DNA of 64,000 nucleotides from an uncultured Cytophagales bacterium (lineage in GTDB: Bacteria > Bacteroidota > Bacteroidia > Cytophagales > UBA9547): contig CAMFLX010000013.1 in assembly GCA_945957555.1 (NCBI GenBank), positions 1 through 64,000 of the forward strand. Reading direction: 5' to 3'. Below the pieces are notes generated by a model. The model did no database searches. It saw only the letters and a program-made list of their open reading frames with translations, and was not told the DNA's origin. A program made the translations under genes and the position numbers. The stretch's first letter is position 1; every line of letters starts with the position of its first letter. Of this stretch, positions 17,445 to 27,244 are shown in pieces.

Positions 17445-20400
17445 TTAATGCACCGAATGATGAGCATTTGGATCATAATTCTTTTGCAGTTCATCAAGTT
17501 TCTTCTTACCATACGAAATCTTGGTGATGACCACGTACAACACAGGCACTATAAATAAAGCCAAACTCGTAGCGGCCAGCATACCACCCAATACGGTGAA
17601 ACCTATGGTTTTGCGTGATACAGCTCCTGCACCAGAGGCAAATACCAGTGGCATTACACCTAGGATGAAAGCCAAAGAAGTCATGATGATGGGGCGTAAC
17701 CTAAGCTTTACAGCATCTAAAGTGGCTGAAATCAACTCCATACCAGAATCTACCCGTTCTTTGGCAAACTCTACGATCAAGATGGCGTTTTTAGCAGACA
17801 GACCGATCAAAGTGATGAGACCAATCTGTGCGTAAATATTATTGTCCAGTTTCGGCAAAAGCGTAAGGGCGAGTATAGCACCAAAAGCACCTAAAGGCAC
17901 CGACAACATTACAGAAAGTGGTACTGACCAGCTTTCGTACAAGGCTGCCAAGAACAAGAAGACAAAGAAGATAGAAAGTGCAAAAATGTATACCGCGCTA
18001 GAACCAGATTTTACTTCCTCGCGGGTCATTCCAGAAAACTCGTAGCCATAACCAGCTGGTAAAACTTTCTCTGCTACTTCCTTAAGTGCCTGAATAGCTT
18101 GTCCGCTACTGTAGCCGGGCTTCGCCACCCCATTAAACTCTGCGGAACGAAACATGTTGAAGTGTGAAATCAGTGAAGCGTTCTCCACGATTTTGTAGGT
18201 AGTAATTGCATTCAGCGGGATCATTTGTCCATCCTTATTCTTCACATAGTATTTCTCCAAATTAGCGATGCTTCCCCTATAAGCCGTATCTGCTTGCACT
18301 ATCACCCTAAAATTACGCCCATAGGTGGTGAAGTCATTCACATATTTACTTCCCATCATGGTTTGGAGTGTACTGAATACTTCAGGAAGGGGTACGCCCA
18401 TCTTCTCACATTTCACACGGTCTATTTCCAGTTTGTACCCAGGGGTACGCGCATTGAAGAAGGTAAAAGCTTTCGCGATTTCAGGACGTTTATTGGCCTC
18501 CATCATAAAGTTAAAAATCACTTTTTCAAAGCCTTTGATGTCATCATTGCTTTCCTTCTGCTCTATGGTAAAACTAAAACCAGAGGAGTTACCCAGTCCA
18601 GGAATTGGTGGAGGTGCAATGATAACCACATTGGCTTCTTTGATAACCGAGAGCCTTTTTTGCAGCTCTGCAATGATGCCCTGCAATTGCAGCGATTTGT
18701 CTTTACGCTGATCCCAAGGTTTGAGCTGGCAAAACACGGTTCCACTGTTGGATTTAGAAGAGAAGGTAATGACGTTTAAGCCACCCAAAGCGGCAAAGTG
18801 ATCTACACCTGGCACCTCTTTCATGATTGTCATCATCTTTTTGAGCACCTCTACCGTTCTCGCAGAAGAAGATGCCTCTGGCAATTCAAAGGTCACAAAT
18901 ACACGGCCTTCGTCTTCTGTAGGCACAAAGCCAGTAGGTTTCATTTTAAACATACCATAGGTAGCACCAAAAATACCAATCAAAAGGATCAAGACTAAAG
19001 GTGATTTGCGAATCCACTTTTGAACACCTAATGAATAAGAAGCTGTAGCCCTCTCGAACCAATTATTAAATTTATAGAAGAAACGATTGAGCCCTTTTGA
19101 GTTCGCATCCAAATTGCTAGGCTTTAGCATCATGGCACAAAGTGCTGGGGTAAGCGAAAGTGCAACAAAGGCAGAGATCAATACTGAAATCGCAATGGTA
19201 ATGGCAAACTGCTGATACAAACGACCTACAATACCTGGGATAAAGCCCACTGGCACAAATACCGCCGCCAAGATCAAGGCAATGGCGATTACTGGGCCAG
19301 AGATGTCTTTCATAGCTTTGACGGTGGCGTCTTTAGCAGAGAGTCCTTCCTTGTCTATATAGTGCTGTACTGCCTCAACTACCACAATGGCGTCATCTAC
19401 CACAATACCTATGGCCAAGACAAAACCAAACATCGTAAGCGTGTTAATGGTAAACCCAAAGGGAATAAAGAAGATAAAAGTACCAATAATCGATACTGGA
19501 ATCGCCAAGATCGGAATCAAGGTAGCCCTCCAGCTTTGTAGGAAGAAGAAAACCACGAGGATCACGAGCAAAAGGGCCTCTACCAAAGTCTTGAGCACTT
19601 CATTGATAGACACCTTTACTACCGAGGCAGACTCAAAAGGCACCATAAAATCTACATCAGCCGGGAAAGACTTCTTGAGTTCGTTCATAGCCTTTACTAC
19701 TCCTTCGGCGGTTTCCAAGGCATTACTTCCTGGTGCTTGGTACACTAAAAGGTAAGAAGAACGGTGACCGTCTACAAAGCTGTTAGCTGCATAGTTGGCT
19801 TTACCCAGTTCTATTCTTGCCACATCTTTGAGGTATACCAAGGAGCCGTCTTGTGGTTTGCTGTAAACCACTATGTTTCTGAATTCTTCCTCTTTTTCCA
19901 AGTTTCCATTTACCTTCACCGTATATTCAAAGGCTTGTGTAGAAATCTGTGGGGCAGAACCTACCGTTCCAGCAGCCACTTGTACGTTTTGCTGTTGGAG
20001 TGCGGCCACTACTTGGTTGGCAGTAATGCCCAGTTGCGCAAGTTTGTCTGGCTTGAGCCAAATCCTCATACTGAAGTTATCAGCACGCGAGAAAATGTCA
20101 CCCACACCTTTTACCCGCAACAAAGCATCTTTGATGTAGATATTGGTATAGTTATCCAAAAACTTGACATCGTGGCTACCTTTGGGTGAATACATAGCCA
20201 CAAGCATCAAGATACTCGGGTTTCTCTTCCTTACGGTAAGTCCTACTCTTTTCACATCGTCAGGCAACTGAGGCGAGGCCACACTCACGCGGTTTTGCAC
20301 ATCAAGTGTAGCGATGTCTATGTTCGTACCCACATCAAAGGTAACGTTCATCGTCATCACGCCATCGCTGGTACTATTGGTTTGCAAAAACGACATCCCT

Positions 20401-20621
20401 GGGGCACCGTTTACCTGAGACTCTATCGGAGTGGCCACGGTCTGTTCCACAGTAAGCGCATCCGCACCTGCAAAGGCGCCCGTTACCTGTACCACAGGTG
20501 GGGTAATATTCGGGTATTGGCTCACTGGCAAAGTGGTGATGGCCAAGATCCCTACTATGGTAATGACCACTGAAACTACTATGGCAGTAATGGGTCTTTT
20601 AATGAATACATCCGCAATCAT
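17445..20621 (-). CDS. RND efflux transporter, inner-membrane permease (HAE1/AcrB type)
   Basis: 1058 aa. It exports hydrophobic or amphipathic compounds using the proton gradient, in a trimer with an adaptor and a TolC channel. Starts FIKRPITAIVVSVVITIVG (TM1), as expected. The TM4 proton-relay pair is present in IGIVVDDAIVVVE near residue 400. Two large periplasmic loops and twelve membrane helices can be followed; the second half begins at WIRKSPLVLILLIGIFG. The C-terminus is short and charged (DPNAHHSVH). Length equals AcrB/MexB. Last gene of tetR-tolC-adaptor-RND, 28 bases after the adaptor. Substrate unknown. Confidence 0.95.
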   Translation of the reverse strand: MIADVFIKRPITAIVVSVVITIVGILAITTLPVSQYPNITPPVVQVTGAFAGADALTVEQTVATPIESQVNGAPGMSFLQTNSTSDGVMTMNVTFDVGTNIDIATLDVQNRVSVASPQLPDDVKRVGLTVRKRNPSILMLVAMYSPKGSHDVKFLDNYTNIYIKDALLRVKGVGDIFSRADNFSMRIWLKPDKLAQLGITANQVVAALQQQNVQVAAGTVGSAPQISTQAFEYTVKVNGNLEKEEEFRNIVVYSKPQDGSLVYLKDVARIELGKANYAANSFVDGHRSSYLLVYQAPGSNALETAEGVVKAMNELKKSFPADVDFMVPFESASVVKVSINEVLKTLVEALLLVILVVFFFLQSWRATLIPILAIPVSIIGTFIFFIPFGFTINTLTMFGFVLAIGIVVDDAIVVVEAVQHYIDKEGLSAKDATVKAMKDISGPVIAIALILAAVFVPVGFIPGIVGRLYQQFAITIAISVLISAFVALSLTPALCAMMLKPSNLDANSKGLNRFFYKFNNWFERATASYSLGVQKWIRKSPLVLILLIGIFGATYGMFKMKPTGFVPTEDEGRVFVTFELPEASSSARTVEVLKKMMTIMKEVPGVDHFAALGGLNVITFSSKSNSGTVFCQLKPWDQRKDKSLQLQGIIAELQKRLSVIKEANVVIIAPPPIPGLGNSSGFSFTIEQKESNDDIKGFEKVIFNFMMEANKRPEIAKAFTFFNARTPGYKLEIDRVKCEKMGVPLPEVFSTLQTMMGSKYVNDFTTYGRNFRVIVQADTAYRGSIANLEKYYVKNKDGQMIPLNAITTYKIVENASLISHFNMFRSAEFNGVAKPGYSSGQAIQALKEVAEKVLPAGYGYEFSGMTREEVKSGSSAVYIFALSIFFVFLFLAALYESWSVPLSVMLSVPLGAFGAILALTLLPKLDNNIYAQIGLITLIGLSAKNAILIVEFAKERVDSGMELISATLDAVKLRLRPIIMTSLAFILGVMPLVFASGAGAVSRKTIGFTVLGGMLAATSLALFIVPVLYVVITKISYGKKKLDELQKNYDPNAHHSVH

Positions 20622-20649
20622 AAGTTCTTATTTAAAAATTGATAAGGAT

Positions 20650-21792
20650 TTATTTTTTATCTGGTGTTGGCGCACCTGGAGCCTGAGGAGCACCCACCAC
20701 TACTGGGGTACCTTCTTTAAGCTTCTGCACCCCTTCCACCACGATTTGTTCTCCCTCTTCGAGACCAGACTGGATCACGATACGATCTTTGACCAAAGCC
20801 CCTAAGCTTACTTTATGCTGTCTCGCCGTATCGTTTTTAATCACGTACACAAAGAACTCGCCCATTTGCTCCGTCACAGCTTTGTTAGGAATCAGCGGCA
20901 GCTTCTGCGCGTACTTGCTCTGTACTTTTACGTTGGCACTCATTCCTGCCTTAAGGTGATGTTTTGGATTGGGAAATCTAAGTCTGATCTTCAAAGTCGC
21001 CGTTTGTGGGTCTACCGCACGGTCAAAAAGCTCTATGGCACCCGTGTATGGATACAGGCTCTTGTCTGGTAATACTAGGGTAAACAGAGAATCGTCTTTG
21101 TTGCTTCTTTGCTCTTTCAACTTCAGGAACCTCCCGAGTTCTTTCTCGTTGATCACAAAGTCTACAGCCATTGGGTCATCAGACGATATGGTGTTCAACA
21201 GTGTTTGTCCCGCGTTGATATAGGCTCCTCTCTTTACTAAAGAAATACCTATGGTACCGCTAAATGGCGCCGTAAGAGTCGCATGACTCAGGTCTGTACT
21301 AGCCCTTAGTAAACCCGCCTTAGCTGCTGCTACTTGCGATTTAGCATTCTCCAAATCTACAAGGGTATACTCGAGCTTTTGTTTGGTCACCATACCTTGA
21401 TCTCCCAAACGCTCATATCTACCTGCATCGTTTTTTACCTTTTCCAGATTGGAAAGCGCAATATTAAGGTTTGCCTCAGCCTGTGCATAAGCTGCCGCAT
21501 ATTTACTTTGCTCTATCTCATATAACTTTTGACCTTTCGCCACCGTCTGCCCCTCTTGGAAGTTGATATCGGTAATAAAGCCGTTCACCTCACTTCTGAG
21601 TTCAACTTCATTTAGCGCTACTACCGTGGCAGGGTATATGTCAAAAAAACCAGCGTTTTGTGTTTTCACAGTTTCCAAAGTAACGGGCACAGGACCCGCC
21701 TGAGGAGGTGCCGTAGGTCCTGTGCAAGCAATGCTCAAGATCGAAAGCCCTAAAAATGTAGAAAATCCTCTTAAGTGATCTTTCAGTTTCAT
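20650..21792 (-). CDS. RND efflux periplasmic adaptor (membrane fusion lipoprotein)
   Basis: 380 aa. Bridges the inner-membrane pump and the TolC channel. Lipoprotein signal with lipobox LSIAC (Cys23). Biotinyl-lipoyl half at about residues 65-95 (VNGFITDINFQEGQTVAKGQKLYEIE), alpha-helical hairpin about 95-165, the second lipoyl half with TLTAPFSGTIGISLVKRGAYI near 170-195, then beta-barrel and membrane-proximal domains. A Pro/Ala tail ends the protein. It begins 42 bases after the tolC-like stop. Complete by length and domain order. Confidence 0.94.
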   Translation of the reverse strand: MKLKDHLRGFSTFLGLSILSIACTGPTAPPQAGPVPVTLETVKTQNAGFFDIYPATVVALNEVELRSEVNGFITDINFQEGQTVAKGQKLYEIEQSKYAAAYAQAEANLNIALSNLEKVKNDAGRYERLGDQGMVTKQKLEYTLVDLENAKSQVAAAKAGLLRASTDLSHATLTAPFSGTIGISLVKRGAYINAGQTLLNTISSDDPMAVDFVINEKELGRFLKLKEQRSNKDDSLFTLVLPDKSLYPYTGAIELFDRAVDPQTATLKIRLRFPNPKHHLKAGMSANVKVQSKYAQKLPLIPNKAVTEQMGEFFVYVIKNDTARQHKVSLGALVKDRIVIQSGLEEGEQIVVEGVQKLKEGTPVVVGAPQAPGAPTPDKK

Positions 21793-21834
21793 ATTCTTAC
21801 TGTTTGTGAGTTGATGATTCTTTATAAAATGTTT

Positions 21835-23178
21835 TTATTGGAGCGTCCCCATAGCCTTTTGGTATTCTGTTTTGGATACCAGCGCATTGTAGAGCGCATT
21901 ATAGTAGTTGGTTTGCGCCTGCTTCAGATCCGCCTCGGCTACGGTAACTTCTAGGTTTGTTACCAAACCTTCAGAGCTCTCCGCCTTAAAGAGTTTGAGG
22001 TTCTTCTCCGCCAACTGCAAGTTCCTCCTTTGTGTCTTGAGCGACTCCATACTGTTTTGCAGGTTATTCAGTGCCTGATCTACCTCCAAGTCTATACTGC
22101 GCTCAAGCTGCCCTCGGTACAGTTTGATGCGGTCTTCTTCGAGATGTTTCTGCTGTACCTTGTACTTAGCCAAAAGCCCGTTGAAAATCGGAACCTGCAG
22201 CCTCAAACCGAGATAGGAATACTGGATCCAGCGATTGCTTTGTGAGAGATTGGCAAACTGACTCGCCCCTGGATTATACCCTATCAAACCTATGGCACTG
22301 AGCCTTGGATAGCGACTGGCTTGTGCATTTCTGGTATCCATCTTTCTCAGTAGAGTCTGTGTCTCCAAGATCGAATACTCCACCCTATTGATATAGCTCA
22401 CCTTTTCTACAGCAGTCACAGACACATCTTGCAAAAGACTTTCGCTCAGACTATCCGTAAGCACCAACGTACTGCGATCCGAAATACTCATTTGAAATCT
22501 CAGCAAAGACTGGCTCAAGTCTACCATTCGGCTGATGCGGTTGCGTTCTTCCTTCAAGTTGTTATAGCTCACCTCTATTCGATCCAAGTCTATGATTCTT
22601 ATGATCCCCTCTGCGTACTGCGCCTTTGCTTGTGCATACGATGAATCCAATCTTGCCAAGTTCGCATCCAAGTATTTCAACTGTTCTTGATTAACCAATA
22701 CTGCATAGTAAGCCCTTGTTACAGCCACTGCTACATCGATCTTGGAGCGCGTAACATTTTTTTCTGACAAGTCTTGATAGACCTTTGCTGCATGGATACT
22801 CGTGAAGTATGACTGGTCAAAAATAACCTGCGAACCCGTTACGGTAGGGATTAACTGATTGGGCAAACCCAACTGTGTAGGTATTACTGTCCCTTTAGGA
22901 ATATCGGTCCTATTCACCAGCCCTACCCCATTTTCCAAAATGTTCTTCTGGATCTGCTGATAGTGCAGGTAATCCACATTACCATTAATTTGGGGCAAGG
23001 CTTTAGCCGTCTGCTCCCCCTTTTGTGCGGTGGCCAAACGGTGGTCGATCTCTAGGCTTTTCACAGTATAACTATTCGCCGTAGCATAGTCTATAGCCTC
23101 TTTGAGTGAATATTTGGTTTGCCCTGTGCCTGTAAAATTTAAAAATAGCAACGCCAGCGCTGCATGTATATGTTTCAT
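21835..23178 (-). CDS. TolC family outer-membrane efflux protein
   Basis: 447 aa with a Sec signal (cleavage after about residue 19, FTGTGQ). Two homologous outer-membrane-efflux repeats: the first with YATANSYTVKSLEIDHRLATAQKGEQTAKALPQINGN, the second with LRLQVPIFNGLLAKYKVQQKHLEEDRIKL and long coiled-coil helices. Forms the trimeric outer-membrane exit duct for the RND pump encoded downstream. Starts 31 bases after the tetR-like gene. Length and architecture are normal. Confidence 0.93.
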   Translation of the reverse strand: MKHIHAALALLFLNFTGTGQTKYSLKEAIDYATANSYTVKSLEIDHRLATAQKGEQTAKALPQINGNVDYLHYQQIQKNILENGVGLVNRTDIPKGTVIPTQLGLPNQLIPTVTGSQVIFDQSYFTSIHAAKVYQDLSEKNVTRSKIDVAVAVTRAYYAVLVNQEQLKYLDANLARLDSSYAQAKAQYAEGIIRIIDLDRIEVSYNNLKEERNRISRMVDLSQSLLRFQMSISDRSTLVLTDSLSESLLQDVSVTAVEKVSYINRVEYSILETQTLLRKMDTRNAQASRYPRLSAIGLIGYNPGASQFANLSQSNRWIQYSYLGLRLQVPIFNGLLAKYKVQQKHLEEDRIKLYRGQLERSIDLEVDQALNNLQNSMESLKTQRRNLQLAEKNLKLFKAESSEGLVTNLEVTVAEADLKQAQTNYYNALYNALVSKTEYQKAMGTLQ

Positions 23179-23209
23179 ACACCTGAAATTTTTAATTGGT
23201 CCCTAAAAT

Positions 23210-23821
23210 CTACTTTTGAATACTCTTGACAAACATATCCACCGTAGTGACAAGGTGTTTGGTCAGTACTGCGTGATCCTGCTTGCTCAGAATGGTGTCA
23301 TTCTTACGCTTAATGGTCGCTAGCCTCAGGCCTTGCATAACCAATATTAAAAAATCTGCCTTTTCAGACATATCCCCTTCTACAAATTCACCTTTAGCCA
23401 CCCCTATTTCCAAAATCGTCTTTACGACCTCCGCCTCCTTCTTGTAAAAATCACCAAGCAGTTTGCATACGATTGGTGAAGAAGCCAGGGAATCGTACTT
23501 GAGCTTGGAGAGATTGTGACAATTCTCAAAATGAACCTGTCTCCTTTTTACATATACTTCCAGCAAGGCAATACCGCTGTCTGTAGATTTGATACTTTTG
23601 TTAATGTTCTCTATAAATTCTTCTTGTTCTTTCAAAACCACCGCTTCAAACAGCTGCTCCTTGCAAGTAAAGTAGTAATACAGGCTGGCCTTGCCCATAC
23701 CCAACTCCAAAGCAATGTCATTCATCGTCGTCTTCGCAAGCCCAAACTGAGCAAACTTCTTCTGCGCAGCTTTTAAAATATTGTTGAGCTTGTCGTCGTC
23801 TTTCAATGTGCTGTCTGTCAT
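23210..23821 (-). CDS. TetR/AcrR family transcriptional repressor of the efflux operon
   Basis: 203 aa from the ATG at 23821. A longer frame starting with TTG at 23890 exists, but its extra 23 residues lack TetR homology and would begin inside the operator palindrome, so the ATG is preferred. N-terminal helix-turn-helix at about residues 10-55 (TMNDIALELGMGKASLYYYFTCKEQLF), then a helical ligand-binding domain without recognisable specificity. First gene of the tetR-tolC-adaptor-RND operon, so it probably controls its own synthesis together with the pump by binding the palindrome at 23890-23926. Ligand unknown. Confidence 0.9.
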   Translation of the reverse strand: MTDSTLKDDDKLNNILKAAQKKFAQFGLAKTTMNDIALELGMGKASLYYYFTCKEQLFEAVVLKEQEEFIENINKSIKSTDSGIALLEVYVKRRQVHFENCHNLSKLKYDSLASSPIVCKLLGDFYKKEAEVVKTILEIGVAKGEFVEGDMSEKADFLILVMQGLRLATIKRKNDTILSKQDHAVLTKHLVTTVDMFVKSIQK

Positions 23822-23877
23822 TTGCGGTTTTTTAAAATCGTTAACTAATGGATAAAATGATGTCGAAAATGATGCCA

Positions 23878-23885
23878 CAAAAGTA
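23878..23885 (-). promoter_or_regulatory. Candidate -7 box of the efflux operon
   Basis: Minus-strand TACTTTTG fits TAnnTTTG. It lies immediately downstream of the operator palindrome, so repressor binding would cover the -33 region. No good TTG is seen at -33. Confidence 0.35.
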
Positions 23886-23889
23886 AGCA

Positions 23890-23926
23890 AACTTTTCGAC
23901 TAAAAAAGTATTTTAGTCGAAAAGTT
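23890..23926. promoter_or_regulatory. TetR-type operator: perfect 16-bp inverted repeat
   Basis: Arms AACTTTTCGACTAAAA (23890-23905) and TTTTAGTCGAAAAGTT (23911-23926) are perfectly complementary around a 5-base spacer. A second, weaker pair of half-sites, GTTCGACT and GGTCGAAA, follows at about 23933-23958, sharing the TTCGACT core. Position between the promoter box and upstream DNA of tetR fits autorepression. Confidence 0.75.
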
Positions 23927-23959
23927 GATAACAGTTCGACTATATTGATTAAATGGTCG

Positions 23960-24553
23960 AAAATAATCAACTAAACAACAGTTAGTTATGAATATATTAA
24001 ATAATACTTTGCAAGTCCCTAACAGACTTTCTCCAGACCATCAGACAATCGGGATTAATTTTGATTTACAACGGGCAATCCCCACATCACGCATAGTTCG
24101 ACCTCTCCAGGGGTCGCAGACAATGTCGTTAAGATAAGGATTTCAATAAAGTTTCTTTATGAGCATATGATCTTCTTTGTTTTTTTGCTTTGACGCAAAA
24201 ACCAAAAACTTCAAGAAAATTGTATTGGAAGTCTTCTTATCAAATTGCTAGAATCCTTGCGTGCGCGGCTGTCCACACGGGGTGCACAGCAAAAACGAGA
24301 GTTTTTGAGCGAGTATTGTGCGTGGGAAGAATGATGCATACTTAAAATGCATTTGAACAGATATTGTTAAATTAAAACTCTTATAATCAAAAATGATATA
24401 AACACTATACATTTTTGATTATTCCATATAGTGCTGAACCCAAAACGTCATTTATATCGATAACGGACGAAAAAGGCGAACGTACCCCAACAAAAGCTCT
24501 AGCTCGCTGAAACCCCAAAACCAATTAACCGTTTCTATGAGAAACATTTTTTT
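23960..24553. other. Gene-free region upstream of nagB with a dispersed repeat (about 24180-24415)
   Basis: No gene seen. 24180-24330 resembles the repeat block at 1840-2016 read in reverse (shared TTGCGTGCG, GCAAAAA, TTTTTGAGCGAG). 24346-24412 resembles 33331-33400 (shared GCATACT-AAAATG, ATTTGAAC, GATATTGTTAAATTAAAA, then a run of about 35 bases with scattered matches). A weak hairpin GACC-TCTCCAG-GGGTC is at about 24110. The nagB promoter must lie in the last 150 bases but I cannot place it. Confidence 0.5.
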
Positions 24554-26470
24554 ATGGGACATTTTGCATCAACTTTTGAACGACTCCATACCAGCATCTA
24601 CCATACTTCAGAACAAGCCTCCAATGCAGTAGCCAAAGCCATTGCCAATGCCATCATCTCCTGCAATGCACAAGGCAAACCCTGTGTCCTCGGCCTCGCC
24701 ACAGGTTCCACGCCCAAAGGCGTCTATACCGAACTCATCAGAATGCACAAAGAGGAAGGCTTAAGCTTCAAAAATGTCATCACTTTCAATCTGGACGAGT
24801 ATTATCCTATTCAGCCAGATGCCTTGCAAAGCTATGTACGCTTTATGAATGAATACCTCTTCAACCATATCGACATCCCCAAGGCCCATATCCACATACC
24901 CGATGGCACCTTGGCCAAAGACCAGATCCAAGACTTCTGCAAGGCTTATGAAGCACAAATAGATGCCTTAGGCGGACTAGACCTTCAACTCTTGGGTATA
25001 GGCCGTACAGGACACATTGGTTTTAACGAACCTGGCTCCCGCCTAGACTCTGAAACCAGACTCATTACCCTAGACCATGTGACTAAGGTAGACGCCGCGA
25101 GTGATTTCTTCGGGGAGGAAAACGTACCACGCACCGCCATCACCATGGGGGTAGGCACCATTTTCAAATCCAAGAAAATCATCTTGATGGCTTGGGGCGA
25201 AGGCAAGGCGCATGTGATCAAAAAAACCGTGGAAGGCCCAGTGACAGACGCCATCCCTGCGACTTTCTTGCAAAACCATGGCAACGTTACGGTCATCCTC
25301 GACGACGCCTCCTCTGCCGAACTCACTCGCATCAAAACCCCTTGGCTCATAGGATCGGTGTATTGGGATGTGAATACCCGTAAAAAAGCCGTGGTCTGGC
25401 TCTGTGGCAAAGTAGACAAACCCATCTTGAAACTTACCGATAGAGACTACAACGAAAACGGGCTTTCTGAGCTCGTGGCGGCGCACGGCCCCGCCTACAA
25501 CATCAACATTGAGGTGTTTAACTTGCTTCAAAAGACCATCACCGGCTGGCCTGGCGGTAAGCCCCATGCCGATGATACGCACAGGCCAGAGCGGGCCAAG
25601 CCTTTCCCCAAAAAAGTATTGATCTTTAGCCCTCACCCCGACGACGACATCATCTCCATGGGTGGTACTTTCATCAGACTGGTAGACCAAGGCCACGAGG
25701 TCCACGTGGCTTATCAGACCTCTGGCAACATTGCCGTGTTTGACGACGACGTTATCCGCTTCGCAGATTTCGCAACCGACTTCAATGGCTTTTTGAACTT
25801 AGGCAACGAGGATCTTTCGGCAGTGTACCAAAACGTAACCAAAGCCATTAAAAACAAAAAACCAGGCGAGATTGACACACCACAAGTGATGAAGATCAAG
25901 GGCTTGATCCGTCGGGGAGAAGCCAAAGCCACTTGCCGTTATGTGGGCATACCCGATGCCAACGCACACTTTCTCGACATGCCTTTCTACGAAACGGGTC
26001 TGGTTAAGAAAAACCCCTTGGGCAGGGCAGATATCGACCTCATCAAAAACCTCTTACAAGAGCTGCAACCACAACAAATCTTTGCCGCTGGCGACCTTTC
26101 CGACCCACATGGCACACACAGGGTCTGTTTGAAGGCCATCTTGACCGCGCTACAAGAACTCAAAGACGAGCCATGGATGCAGGACTGCTACGTATGGCTT
26201 TACCGTGGCGCTTGGCAAGAGTGGGAGATCGACCAGATCGAAATGGCCGTGCCCATTAGCCCTGTAGAACTGATGAGAAAGCGCAGAGGGATCTTCAAAC
26301 ACCAGTCACAGAAAGACGCACCCATGTTCCCCGGAGCCGACCCAAGAGAGTTTTGGCAAAGGGCCGAAGACCGCAACAGGACCACCGCCAAACACTACGA
26401 CGATTTGGGTTTGCCCGAATACGAAGCCATAGAGGCATTTGTAAAATGGGATGGCAGCACAATAGTATAA
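24554..26470 (+). CDS. nagB: Glucosamine-6-phosphate deaminase with C-terminal LmbE/PIG-L-like domain
   Basis: 638 aa, over twice the length of E. coli NagB. The N-terminal 270 residues are a NagB fold: GLATGSTPKGVYTELIRM (phosphate loop), NLDEYYPI (catalytic Asp region) and GIGRTGHIGFNEPGS. This half converts glucosamine-6-phosphate to fructose-6-phosphate and ammonia. From about residue 355 an LmbE/PIG-L domain begins with SPHPDDD (His361, Asp363/364), the zinc-binding signature of N-acetylglucosamine deacetylases. The fused form is known in Bacteroidota, and the second half could supply deacetylated substrate; that coupling is inference. Codons are GC-rich compared with flanking DNA. Isolated gene. 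Confidence 0.9.
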   Translation: MGHFASTFERLHTSIYHTSEQASNAVAKAIANAIISCNAQGKPCVLGLATGSTPKGVYTELIRMHKEEGLSFKNVITFNLDEYYPIQPDALQSYVRFMNEYLFNHIDIPKAHIHIPDGTLAKDQIQDFCKAYEAQIDALGGLDLQLLGIGRTGHIGFNEPGSRLDSETRLITLDHVTKVDAASDFFGEENVPRTAITMGVGTIFKSKKIILMAWGEGKAHVIKKTVEGPVTDAIPATFLQNHGNVTVILDDASSAELTRIKTPWLIGSVYWDVNTRKKAVVWLCGKVDKPILKLTDRDYNENGLSELVAAHGPAYNINIEVFNLLQKTITGWPGGKPHADDTHRPERAKPFPKKVLIFSPHPDDDIISMGGTFIRLVDQGHEVHVAYQTSGNIAVFDDDVIRFADFATDFNGFLNLGNEDLSAVYQNVTKAIKNKKPGEIDTPQVMKIKGLIRRGEAKATCRYVGIPDANAHFLDMPFYETGLVKKNPLGRADIDLIKNLLQELQPQQIFAAGDLSDPHGTHRVCLKAILTALQELKDEPWMQDCYVWLYRGAWQEWEIDQIEMAVPISPVELMRKRRGIFKHQSQKDAPMFPGADPREFWQRAEDRNRTTAKHYDDLGLPEYEAIEAFVKWDGSTIV

Positions 26471-26543
26471 TACTTAATCGCTCTGCCAAGATGTAGAGCT
26501 TGGCGGGGCTACCTTTACATACGCATCCAGTCCTTATGCCAAT

Positions 26544-27155
26544 TTAATTTTCATATATAAAATCTAGGTCAAAGAAATAGTCCTCATGGTTTTGCCTATT
26601 CACATAGATATAGGTTTCCTTTTGAACAAATGTAAAGATAAAAGCAAGTTCTTCATGGCTTTTGTCGATCATATAGGAAGTAAACAACTTCGCAGTCCCA
26701 TCCTTGAAAACATGGTGGTAACTCACACTAGATGAGAACCTGTGGTGAATGACGACTTCCGGTTTTTCCAAGAAGGATCTTGTATATTTTTTAGAGGATT
26801 CTTCTTGCCACGAGTTGCTGGAAATCTTGCAATCTGAGAGTTTCACTTTGATGCGCAAGCCATTCTTTTTGAGGTATTTCACACTGGAGAGTTCATCTTC
26901 CTCTACGATCGCAAAGTTCTCCTTATTCCGTTTTTTTTCTATGAAGTAGATCGTGACCATATTAAATGCCATAAAGGCATTTAATGGAATGTAAAAACCC
27001 CATACACCTTTTTGTTTGGTAAACAAAAGGATCGTGGTAAAGAGCCAAATGAGAATTGAAATCAGGAGCGAATAGACTAACAAATTATAAACCAAGTCCT
27101 CTATCTCATGGTAAAGTGATTGAAGTTTTTGTTGCAATACAGATATGATCGTCAT
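26544..27155 (-). CDS. Hypothetical membrane protein
   Basis: 203 aa. Two hydrophobic helices (about residues 24-44 and 50-70) with short ends, then a 130-residue soluble C-terminal part with alternating charged and aromatic residues ending DFFFDLDFIYEN-like. I recognise no family. It is the most downstream member of the minus-strand array that follows the RHS locus. Separated by 90 bases from the next gene upstream. It might be a membrane-bound immunity protein, a type common in such arrays, but there is no toxin fragment directly before it. Confidence 0.55.
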   Translation of the reverse strand: MTIISVLQQKLQSLYHEIEDLVYNLLVYSLLISILIWLFTTILLFTKQKGVWGFYIPLNAFMAFNMVTIYFIEKKRNKENFAIVEEDELSSVKYLKKNGLRIKVKLSDCKISSNSWQEESSKKYTRSFLEKPEVVIHHRFSSSVSYHHVFKDGTAKLFTSYMIDKSHEELAFIFTFVQKETYIYVNRQNHEDYFFDLDFIYEN

Positions 27156-27244
27156 GTCATTGATACAGTTGAGGTTGTATACGCTTATAAGGAGAATTTG
27201 TTAGTGATCAGTCTTTTGAACGGATCAGCAACTACTTTAGTACA

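Noticed and set aside
23210..23890. Longer tetR product starting with TTG at 23890
   Set aside because: The extra 23 codons lack TetR similarity and begin within the operator palindrome; the ATG at 23821 gives a standard length.
25070..25705. A 211-codon frame antisense to nagB
   Set aside because: Caused by the GC-rich codon pattern of nagB; the sense strand carries conserved catalytic motifs throughout.
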